Origin: CAIOSQ01 sp044359885 | Lineage (GTDB): Bacteria; Pseudomonadota; Alphaproteobacteria; CACIAM-22H2 | Assembly (NCBI GenBank): GCA_044359885.1 | Contig: JBIKLI010000245.1 | Coordinates: 1-6,916 of the forward strand | Length of the DNA stretch: 6,916 nt | Direction: 5' to 3' | Part shown: one piece after another, positions 1 through 5,624 of the stretch | Position numbering within the stretch: the first letter of the stretch is position 1 | How the letters are laid out: each line of letters starts with the position of its first letter | Made by a program: the position numbers and the translations under genes | Notes under the pieces: model-generated | Told to the model about the DNA's origin: nothing | What the model saw: the letters and a program-made list of their open reading frames with translations, nothing else | Databases searched by the model: none

Positions 1-1
1 G

Positions 2-1057
2 CGCGCCCATCTCGATGCGCTCGGCAGCAGCGGCGAGGTGGCGTGGCTGACCGCGGGGCCATCGCTTCATCCCGCGGGGGGCGGGCCGCCCTGGCGCGCC
101 GCCGGGCCGGCCGGCGTGCTGGCGGCGCACCGCGCCTTCGGCGGACCTGCCGCCGCGGAACTGGCGACCGCGCTCAGCCTGGCGCTGCCGTTCGGCGCCG
201 CGACGATCGGTGCGCGGCTCGGAAGGCGCAGCCGGCTCGCGGCCGAGCTCTGGGATCCGCTGGCGCGCGCGGTCATGAACACGCCGTCCGCGTCGGCCGA
301 CGCGGCCGCCTTCGCACGGGTCCTGCGGCGGACGATCCTGCGCGGCCCGGCCGCCATGCGCGTCGGCGTGGCGCGCCGCAGCCTCGCGCGCGGGTTCGTC
401 GATCCGGCGCTGGAACAGCTGCGCGCGCTGGGCGCCGAACGGCATCACGGCGCGCGGCTGCGATCCATCGGCTGGGCGGGCGATCGCCCGGTGCGTCTTC
501 ATTTCGGCGATGCCACGATCGACCTCGCCGGCGACGACGCCCTGATCCTCGCGCTGCCACCCTGGGACCTCGAGGGACTTGTGCCCGCCGCGTGCATCCC
601 CGCCTGGCAGGCGTCGCCGATCGTCAATCTGCATGTCCGCGTGGCGTCGCCGGCCGCGGCGGACGGCGAGCCTGTGCTGACGGGTTTCGCCGGCCGGACT
701 GCCGACTGGGCGCTGCTGCGCGACGGCGTCGCGAGCATCACCACGAGCGCGGCGGATGCCCTGGTCGACGCCGATCCCGAGATGCTCGCGCGCCGGCTCT
801 GGGCGGATGTCGCCCCTGCCCTGGGCCTGGCGGACCAGCCATTTCCCGCGCGCTGGCGCATGGTCAAGGAACGGCGCGCCACGCCGCGGCAGACGCCTGG
901 CTACGCCGCGCGCCGGCTCGTCGCCGCGCCGCCGCCCGGCGGGATCCTGCTCGCCGGAGACTGGACCGTGCCCGCGCTGCCCTGCACGATCGAGACCGCG
1001 CTGACGAGCGGCGTGAATGCCGCGATGCGGGCGCTCGCCGCCGCGAACGGCCGCTGA
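2..1057 (+). CDS. hpnE: Hydroxysqualene dehydroxylase HpnE, 3' part (5' end outside window)
   Basis: FAD-dependent amine-oxidase/phytoene-desaturase-like enzyme. HpnE converts hydroxysqualene to squalene, the last step of the HpnC-HpnD-HpnE route that feeds hopanoid synthesis. The frame is open from base 2 to the TGA at 1055-1057, giving 351 residues. The usual protein is a little over 400, so roughly the first 70, including the N-terminal dinucleotide-binding glycine motif, lie upstream. Seen here: the family signature LWDPLARAVMNTPSAS in the first third, and near the C-terminus the FAD-binding signature GILLAGDWTVPALPCTIETA followed by TSGVNAAMRAL. An internal GTG at 38 is in frame but falls in conserved sequence (AHLDALG lies before it), so it is not the true start. 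hpnC and hpnD would be expected just upstream. A generic FAD-dependent desaturase is the alternative; the C-terminal signature favours HpnE. Confidence 0.88.
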   Translation, partial: RAHLDALGSSGEVAWLTAGPSLHPAGGGPPWRAAGPAGVLAAHRAFGGPAAAELATALSLALPFGAATIGARLGRRSRLAAELWDPLARAVMNTPSASADAAAFARVLRRTILRGPAAMRVGVARRSLARGFVDPALEQLRALGAERHHGARLRSIGWAGDRPVRLHFGDATIDLAGDDALILALPPWDLEGLVPAACIPAWQASPIVNLHVRVASPAAADGEPVLTGFAGRTADWALLRDGVASITTSAADALVDADPEMLARRLWADVAPALGLADQPFPARWRMVKERRATPRQTPGYAARRLVAAPPPGGILLAGDWTVPALPCTIETALTSGVNAAMRALAAANGR

Positions 1058-1075
1058 TGCGCAGCCGGCGACGCA

Positions 1076-1103
1076 TTGAACCGTCGCGCGACTCTGATAA
1101 AGT
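1076..1103 (+). promoter_or_regulatory. Possible sigma70-type promoter for the PuuD-like gene
   Basis: TTGAAC (1076-1081) and TAAAGT (1098-1103) are 16 bp apart, each matching the consensus at 4 of 6 positions. They sit in the 86-bp gap between hpnE and the next gene, in a stretch that is AT-richer than its surroundings, and would leave a leader of about 35 nt. This would let the downstream gene be expressed separately from hpnE. Read by eye only; read-through from hpnE is equally possible because no terminator is visible in the gap. Confidence 0.35.
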
Positions 1104-1143
1104 CGACTGCTCAACAGGGAAATTGTCACAGGGAGACTCGCAA

Positions 1144-1740
1144 ATGGCAGACATTCTCGCAAAGCTCGGCCTCGATAAACTCGAACGCGCACTGCTCTAC
1201 GGCCTCGTGCTGTCGCTGGTCCTGGCGATCCTCACCGGATCGCTCGAGATCAGCCAGCAATGGATCGCGTTCTTCTTTCGCTGGACCCATGTCCTCGCCG
1301 GCGTGATGTGGATCGGTCTGCTCTGGTACTTCAACTTCGTCCAGATCCCCTCGATGCCCAAGATCCCGGACGAGCAGAAGCCCGCCATCTCCAAGGTGAT
1401 CGCCCCCACGGCGCTGTTCTGGTTCCGCTGGGCCGCGGCCGCGACGGTGGCGACCGGTCTGCTTCTGGCGCTGGTCAACGGCTACCTGTTCGACGCGCTG
1501 CTGCTGAAGTCAGGCACGTCGCGTCTGATCGGGATCGGCATGTGGCTGGGCCTGATCATGGCGTTCAACGTCTGGTTCGTGATCTGGCCGAACCAGCAGA
1601 AGGCCCTGGGCCTGGTCGAGGCCTCCGCCGACGAGAAGAAGGCGGCGGCGCGCATCGCGATGCTGACCAGCCGCTTCAACACGATGTTCTCGATCCCGAT
1701 GCTGTATTTCATGGTCGGGGCACAGAACCTCAGGACCTGA
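1144..1740 (+). CDS. PuuD-like integral membrane protein (Urate_ox_N family), short form
   Basis: A 198-residue membrane protein starting at ATG 1144, preceded by the ribosome site GGGAGA (1131-1136). Four hydrophobic segments are visible at about residues 17-31, 40-62, 88-112 and 127-148, with a further weakly hydrophobic stretch near 181-193. The family signature is FRWTHVLAGVMWIGLLWYFN (45-64), with a histidine (H49) in the membrane helix and a GxxWIG pattern. A second conserved patch is TSRFNTMFSIPMLYFM (175-190). Databases usually call such proteins urate hydroxylase PuuD. Full-length PuuD is about twice as long and ends in a cytochrome c domain; no CxxCH haem motif is present here, so urate oxidation is not supported. 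No purine-catabolism gene is nearby; the neighbour is hpnE. Function unknown; the histidine could bind haem, by inference. Confidence 0.82.
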   Translation: MADILAKLGLDKLERALLYGLVLSLVLAILTGSLEISQQWIAFFFRWTHVLAGVMWIGLLWYFNFVQIPSMPKIPDEQKPAISKVIAPTALFWFRWAAAATVATGLLLALVNGYLFDALLLKSGTSRLIGIGMWLGLIMAFNVWFVIWPNQQKALGLVEASADEKKAAARIAMLTSRFNTMFSIPMLYFMVGAQNLRT

Positions 1741-1768
1741 GACCGTCGCACGCGCACGGCACGGAAGC

Positions 1769-1799
1769 GGCGGGGCTCCGTTCGGGGTCCCGCCTTTTT
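1769..1799 (+). terminator. Intrinsic terminator after the PuuD-like gene
   Basis: An 11-bp stem (GGCGGGGCTCC at 1769-1779 with GGGGTCCCGCC at 1784-1794), a GTTC loop and a run of five T (1795-1799). It lies 28 bp after the stop codon. Two of the pairs are G-U in plus-strand RNA and become A-C mismatches in the opposite transcript, which also lacks a U run after the stem. It should therefore stop plus-strand transcription well and the converging sec operon poorly. Confidence 0.9.
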
Positions 1800-1811
1800 C
1801 GTGCCCGGCGC

Positions 1812-2195
1812 TCAGACCGCGAGCAACGCGGCGCCGACCGGCCGTCGCTCGGCGACCAGGACGTTGAAGGTGCGGCAGGCCGCGCCCGTCGTCATGGGCT
1901 CGAGGCGGATGCGGCGCGCTTCGAGCGCCGCGCGCAGCGCCGCAGGGGGCGGTGCCATCGACGCGCCGCAACCCAGCAGCAGGATCTCCACGGCACCGCC
2001 GTCAAGCATGTCGCCCAGGCTGACGACGGTCGCCGCGGCCAGACCGTCGACCATCCATGGCCAGACGCCAACGGACGAGATCAGCACGGGACCCTCGATC
2101 CGCGCGCCGCGGACGCGAAAACCGCCGGCCCCGTAGGCTTCGACGAGCGGACGCGCGGCGGCGACCGCCGGCGGCGGATCCGGCTGCGGAACCAC
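1812..2195 (-). CDS. Mth938-like (DUF498/NDUFAF3 family) protein
   Basis: A 127-residue soluble protein. The hallmark C-terminal pattern is MTTGAACRTFNVLVAERRPV (101-120), preceded by LLLGCGASMAPPP (72-84); the N-terminal half has YGAGGFRVRG (21-30). The human relative NDUFAF3 is a mitochondrial complex I assembly factor. The bacterial role is not firmly known, and an Mth938-secDF neighbourhood is recurrent in alphaproteobacteria. The start chosen is GTG at 2195, only 2 nt after the secF TGA and without a clear Shine-Dalgarno sequence, so translation is probably coupled to secF termination. It is the last visible gene of the yajC-secD-secF operon. No minus-strand terminator was found in the 71 bp before the converging gene. 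A complex I or membrane-insertion role would be inference. Confidence 0.9.
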   Translation of the reverse strand: MVPQPDPPPAVAAARPLVEAYGAGGFRVRGARIEGPVLISSVGVWPWMVDGLAAATVVSLGDMLDGGAVEILLLGCGASMAPPPAALRAALEARRIRLEPMTTGAACRTFNVLVAERRPVGAALLAV

Positions 2196-2197
2196 GC

Positions 2198-3235
2198 TCA
2201 GGGCGCGGTCGCCGCGTCGGGCTGGGCCTCGGTCGCCGTGCCGCGCCGCAGCTTGTCCTCTCCCAGAAGGAGCAGGATGGGCGCGGCGATGAAGATCGAC
2301 GACGACGTCGCGAGGACGATCCCGAACAGCATCGTGATCGCGAACTCCTCCAGCGCCTCGCCGCCGACCAGCGCCAGGGGCAGCGTCGCCAGGAAGGTCG
2401 CCATCGATGTCCCGATCGTGCGCGACAGGGTCTCGTTGATCGACAGGTCGATCAGCTGGCGCAGCCCCATCGTCTTGTACTTGCGCAGGTTCTCGCGCAT
2501 GCGGTCATAGACCACGACCTTGTCGTTGATCGAGTACCCCATGATCGTCAGGACGGCGGCGATGGCGGTCAGGTTGAACTGGAAGCCCGTCACCACGTAG
2601 AAGCCGACGACCTTGGTGACGTCCAGCACCAGCGTGATCACCGCCCCGACGCCGAACTGCCATTCGAACCTGAACCAGATATAGGCCAGCATCGCGACGA
2701 GCGAGAAGCCGAGGGCCATCATGCCGTTGACGAAGAGCTCGCGGCTGACGGAACCGCCCACGGCTTCGACACGGCGGATCTGGGTGCCGGTCCGGAAGAT
2801 CTCCAGCCCGGCCCGCACTTCCTCGACCGCGCATTGCTGCGCCTCTTCCTCGGTCACCGCGCGTTGGCGGGCCTGGCGCTCCTGGTCGTTGGCGGGGGGC
2901 CGCTTGGCGCGGCAGCGCTCGGCCACGTCGGCTCGCTGGCGCTCGAGACGGATGAGCACGTCCTGCGGCGAGCCGAATTGCTGCAGACCGACCTGACCGA
3001 GATTGAGCGCCGAGAGCGACTGGCGCAGCGCACCGAAATCGACCGGCCCCGTGGCGCGCGCCTCGATCAAGATGCCGCCCTTGAAGTCGATGCCGTAGTT
3101 CAGGCCGGGCACGAAGAACAGCACCGCCGACAGCAGCGAGAGAAGGGCCGAGAGCACCAGCCCGGCATGGCGCCCCTTCATGAAGGCGATGTTGGTCCCG
3201 TCGGGAACGAGGCGCAGGCGGGGGAAGAGTTGCAT
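2198..3235 (-). CDS. secF: Protein translocase subunit SecF
   Basis: A 345-residue inner-membrane subunit of the SecDF-YajC complex, which uses the proton motive force to pull proteins out of the SecYEG channel. TM1 is at about 24-43, followed by the family motif GLNYGIDFKGG (44-54) and a periplasmic P1 domain. Five further membrane segments lie at about 170-187, 193-215, 221-240, 275-292 and 300-324. The conserved membrane motif is GYSINDKVVVYDRMREN (233-249), whose D238 aligns with the aspartate implicated in proton coupling; SINETLSRTIGTS (265-277) follows. P1 holds a charged insertion-like stretch (about 99-144) with cysteines at 108 and 135. ATG start at 3235, with GGAG 11 nt upstream and the secD stop 16 bp away. 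Confidence 0.97.
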   Translation of the reverse strand: MQLFPRLRLVPDGTNIAFMKGRHAGLVLSALLSLLSAVLFFVPGLNYGIDFKGGILIEARATGPVDFGALRQSLSALNLGQVGLQQFGSPQDVLIRLERQRADVAERCRAKRPPANDQERQARQRAVTEEEAQQCAVEEVRAGLEIFRTGTQIRRVEAVGGSVSRELFVNGMMALGFSLVAMLAYIWFRFEWQFGVGAVITLVLDVTKVVGFYVVTGFQFNLTAIAAVLTIMGYSINDKVVVYDRMRENLRKYKTMGLRQLIDLSINETLSRTIGTSMATFLATLPLALVGGEALEEFAITMLFGIVLATSSSIFIAAPILLLLGEDKLRRGTATEAQPDAATAP

Positions 3236-3251
3236 GGCGCGTCGTGCTCCG

Positions 3252-4850
3252 TCAGACCGGCAGGGCGCTGCGCTTGCGCCAGCGCAGCCATGTGACCATC
3301 ATCAGCCGGACCAGGATCGTCGCCGTGAACATCGAGGTGATGATCCCGAAGGTGATCGTCACCGCGAAGCCCTTCACCGGTCCCGATCCGAACGCATAGA
3401 GCAGAAGCATCTTTATGAGCGTCGTCAGGTTCGAATCGACGATGGTCGAGAAGGCGCGCTTGAAGCCGGCTTCCATCGCCGCGAACGGCGTCTTGCCGAG
3501 CTTGGTTTCCTCGCGGATGCGCTCGTTGATCAGGATGTTGGCGTCGACCGACAGGCCGAGCGTGAGCAGCACGCCCGCCATGCCCGGCAGCGTCAGCGTC
3601 GCCTCAAGCAGGTTGAGGATCGCGAGGGTGAGCGCGAGATTGATGACGAGCCCCACGCAGGCGAACGCCCCGAACAACCCGTAGGACCAGATGATGAAGC
3701 CCAGCACCAGCACGGCCCCGACGAGGATCGAGACGATCCCGGCGCGGATCGCGTCGGCGCCCAGATCGGGGCCGACGGTGCGCTCCTCGACGATCGTCAG
3801 CGGCGCCGGCAGCGCGCCCGCGCGCAGCAGCACCGCGAGCTCGTTCGCCGATCCGGCCGTGAAGCTGCCGCTGATCTGACCGCGGCCGCCGGTGATCGGC
3901 TCGCGGATCGTCGGTGCGGTCAGCACCTTGCCGTCGAGGACGATCGCGAAGGGCTGGCCCACATTGGCGCGGCTGATGTCGGCGAAACGGCGGGTCCCGA
4001 TGGAATCGAAGGAGAAGTTGACCACCCATTCGCCGGTCTGCGGATTGTTCCCGGCCCGCGCGTCGGTGAGGTTGGCGCCGTCGACCTCGACGCGCTGGCG
4101 CACCGGATAAACGCGCTGACCGTCGCGCGCGTCGCTGCCGGGCAGGCAGTTGACCCCCGGCGGCCCACGCCCGGTGCTGCAATCCGCGGTCGAATCCAGG
4201 AGATGGAACGTCATCTTCGCGGTGGTGCCGAGCAGACGCTTGCTGGTCTCCAGGTCGTCGATGCCCGGCTGCTGGACCAGGATGCGCGCGTTGCCCTGGC
4301 GCGCGATCTGCAGCTCCCGGATGCCCTCCGGGTCGAGCCGGCGGCGGACGATCTCCATCGACTGTTCGATGGTCTTGGTCGCCTTGTCGCGCAGCGCCAC
4401 TTCCGACAGCTCCAGCGTCACCAGCCCTTCGGGCGTGGCGCTGGCGACCAGATCTGGCGTCGTCCCCCCGAAGGCGCCGGTGGGGATCGGCTGGGCGAGC
4501 TCGCGCAGCACCCGCAGCGCCTCCGCCGCCTGCTGCGGATCGCGCAGCTGGAGCTGGACGCTCTGGCCGCGGATCGCGAGGCCCGAATAACGGATCTCCG
4601 TGCCACGCATCCTGACCAGCACGGAGTCGCGGATGTTGTTGAGCCGCTCCCGGACCACCGCCTGCATGTCCACCTCCAGCAGCAGGTAGGACCCGCCGCG
4701 CAGATCGAGGCCGAGATTGACGTGCCGCCAGGGCAGCCAGGACGGCAGACCGAGCAGGTCACGGGGCAGGAAGGCGGGCAGCGACAGCAGGATCCCGAGC
4801 GCGCAGACCGCGTTGATCGTCAGGATTTTCCAGCGGGCGAAGAACAGCAT
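3252..4850 (-). CDS. secD: Protein translocase subunit SecD
   Basis: A 532-residue partner of SecF in proton-driven late-stage protein export across the inner membrane. TM1 at about 8-28 is followed by VNLGLDLRGGSYLLLEV (44-60), the SecD hallmark, then a large periplasmic region to about residue 365. RAGALPAPLTIVEERTVGP (343-361) closes that region ahead of five membrane helices (about 369-388, 391-411, 421-443, 470-487 and 495-519). GLSVDANILINERIREE (432-448) carries D436, which aligns with the proton-relay aspartate of characterised SecDF. Length is normal for a proteobacterial SecD. Two cysteines, C224 and C235, lie in the periplasmic part. ATG 4850 is the chosen start; the upstream site is weak (GGTGA). 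It lies 35 bp after yajC and 16 bp before secF, in one operon. Confidence 0.97.
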   Translation of the reverse strand: MLFFARWKILTINAVCALGILLSLPAFLPRDLLGLPSWLPWRHVNLGLDLRGGSYLLLEVDMQAVVRERLNNIRDSVLVRMRGTEIRYSGLAIRGQSVQLQLRDPQQAAEALRVLRELAQPIPTGAFGGTTPDLVASATPEGLVTLELSEVALRDKATKTIEQSMEIVRRRLDPEGIRELQIARQGNARILVQQPGIDDLETSKRLLGTTAKMTFHLLDSTADCSTGRGPPGVNCLPGSDARDGQRVYPVRQRVEVDGANLTDARAGNNPQTGEWVVNFSFDSIGTRRFADISRANVGQPFAIVLDGKVLTAPTIREPITGGRGQISGSFTAGSANELAVLLRAGALPAPLTIVEERTVGPDLGADAIRAGIVSILVGAVLVLGFIIWSYGLFGAFACVGLVINLALTLAILNLLEATLTLPGMAGVLLTLGLSVDANILINERIREETKLGKTPFAAMEAGFKRAFSTIVDSNLTTLIKMLLLYAFGSGPVKGFAVTITFGIITSMFTATILVRLMMVTWLRWRKRSALPV

Positions 4851-4861
4851 CGGCGATCACC

Positions 4862-4874
4862 GCCCCAACGGGGC
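4862..4874 (-). other. Small hairpin between yajC and secD
   Basis: GCCCC and GGGGC form a 5-bp perfect stem around a 3-nt loop in the 35-nt gap between the yajC stop and the secD start. It is followed by no T run, so it is not a terminator. In the minus-strand transcript it lies just before the weak secD ribosome site (GGCGGTGAT), where it could influence secD translation or mRNA stability. Chance is a real alternative at this GC content. Confidence 0.2.
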
Positions 4875-4885
4875 ACTCCGGAGCC

Positions 4886-5428
4886 TCAGGACTTGATGCG
4901 GGACACGTAGTCGTCGTGCCCGAGGGAGTCGTAGAGCTTGCGCTTGACCGGGTCCTTCAGGGTCTCGTAGGCCTCCGCGGCGGCGGCGTCGTCCGGGCGC
5001 TCCGCGATCGCGGCGTCGATCGCGGCCTGGTTGGCATCCGGCTTCAGGCCGAGCGCCTTGTAGAAGGCGCCCTCCTCCTTCTCGCGCGGCTTTGCGGGCT
5101 TGGACTCGCCGGCGCTCGATGGCTCGCCCTTCGTGCGCACCTCGAGGATCATGCCCTTGAGCGCCTTGACCCGCAGATTGGCCGCCAGTTCGAGCCCGAT
5201 CTCGTTGCCGTCGACGGTCACGACCTTGCCGATCAGGCCTCCGGACATGACGACGGTGTCGCCCCTCTTGACGGCGTCGAGCATCGCGCGCTGTTCCTTT
5301 GCCTTCTTCTGCTGCGGACGGATCAGCAGGAAGTAGAAGACGACGAAGATCAGGACCAGCGGCGCCAGCTGGACCAGGAAGGAGGCGCCGCCATCGGCGG
5401 CCTGCGCATAAGCCGGGGAAATGAACAT
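4886..5428 (-). CDS. yajC: YajC, Sec translocase accessory subunit, with a J-domain-like C-terminal extension
   Basis: A single-pass inner-membrane protein of the SecDF-YajC complex. A short N-terminus (MFISPAYAQA) precedes one membrane helix (about 19-36), then the YajC motif LLIRPQQKKAKEQ (34-46), with VKRGDTVVMSGGLIGKVV (53-70) in the compact cytoplasmic domain ending near 98. The protein is 180 residues; E. coli YajC is about 110. After a Pro/Ser/Lys/Glu linker (about 99-118) come AFYKALGLKPDANQAAI (121-137), AEAYETLKDPVKRKLYDSLG (151-170) and HDDY. These resemble the start and the third helix of a DnaJ J-domain, but the middle is shortened and RPD (144-146) stands where HPD is expected. 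No stop or frameshift separates the parts. First gene of the operon: ATG 5428, with GAGGA 10 nt upstream. YajC identity is firm; the J-like reading is a motif-level inference. Confidence 0.93.
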   Translation of the reverse strand: MFISPAYAQAADGGASFLVQLAPLVLIFVVFYFLLIRPQQKKAKEQRAMLDAVKRGDTVVMSGGLIGKVVTVDGNEIGLELAANLRVKALKGMILEVRTKGEPSSAGESKPAKPREKEEGAFYKALGLKPDANQAAIDAAIAERPDDAAAAEAYETLKDPVKRKLYDSLGHDDYVSRIKS

Positions 5429-5461
5429 CGACGACGTGTCCTCGTTGCCAGGTCGGGGGAA

Positions 5462-5495
5462 GGCCTGTGCGGCAGCGCCGCCGCGGCTCCAGGCC
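5462..5495 (-). promoter_or_regulatory. Possible stem-loop in the yajC 5' leader
   Basis: GGCCTG (5462-5467) pairs with CAGGCC (5490-5495), and inside it GCGGC (5469-5473) can pair with GCCGC at 5477-5481 or 5480-5484. The structure would sit in the roughly 70-nt leader between the predicted start of transcription and yajC. It lies upstream of the ribosome site (complement of 5439-5443) and does not mask it. It matches no riboswitch I recognise, and GC-rich DNA makes such pairings by chance. Confidence 0.25.
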
Positions 5496-5508
5496 GGAAA
5501 GCGGCGCG

Positions 5509-5536
5509 ACTATACAAGCCGTTCCCCGGATTGCAA
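5509..5536 (-). promoter_or_regulatory. Promoter of the yajC-secD-secF operon
   Basis: On the minus strand, TTGCAA (5536-5531) and TATAGT (5514-5509) are separated by 16 bp. The -10 box matches the consensus at 5 of 6 positions and the -35 at 4 of 6. It is one of the few AT-rich patches in a very GC-rich intergenic region and is correctly placed, with transcription expected near 5502 and a leader of about 70 nt. The whole operon probably starts here, since the internal gaps are only 35, 16 and 2 bp. Confidence 0.65.
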
Positions 5537-5555
5537 CGCCGGCAAGGGGTTAGTG

Positions 5556-5583
5556 TTGACCCCCGGGGGGGCATGACCATAGG
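5556..5583 (+). promoter_or_regulatory. Likely promoter of the DUF815 ATPase gene
   Basis: TTGACC (5556-5561, 5 of 6 matches) and CATAGG (5578-5583, 3 of 6) are separated by 16 bp, back to back with the sec operon promoter; the two -35 boxes are 19 bp apart. The spacer begins with a C5G7 run containing a 10-bp palindrome (5560-5569). Transcription would begin near 5590, only a few bases before the in-frame GTG at 5595. That is one reason to prefer the ATG at 5625 as the start of the gene. Confidence 0.5.
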
Positions 5584-5624
5584 GTCCGCGGCCTGTGCCA
5601 CCGACCGCCGTGATCGCCGCCGCC

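Noticed and set aside
43..1143. Long open frame on the plus strand running through hpnE and in frame with the PuuD-like gene
   Set aside because: Its translation over hpnE is Arg/Ala/Gly-rich low-complexity sequence without family motifs, typical of an alternative frame in GC-rich coding DNA. Only the part from ATG 1144, with its own ribosome site, is a real protein.
2057..4910. Long plus-strand open frames opposite secF and secD (412 and 576 codons)
   Set aside because: They are antisense to unambiguous secF and secD, and are rich in R, Q, D, H and A as expected for shadow frames; no recognisable domain or ribosome site.
5429..5510. Possible secretion-monitoring arrest peptide upstream of yajC-secD, by analogy with VemP-type leaders
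   Set aside because: Read on the minus strand, the leader contains no ATG or GTG before the yajC start, so no upstream reading frame is available.
5560..5571. C5G7 run as a regulator operator
   Set aside because: A single mononucleotide-type palindrome is expected in DNA of this GC content and no second copy was seen; mentioned only as part of the promoter region.
5595..5624. In-frame GTG as start of the DUF815 ATPase
   Set aside because: It would begin within a few bases of the predicted transcription start and adds only 10 residues without family similarity; kept as an alternative, not the chosen start.
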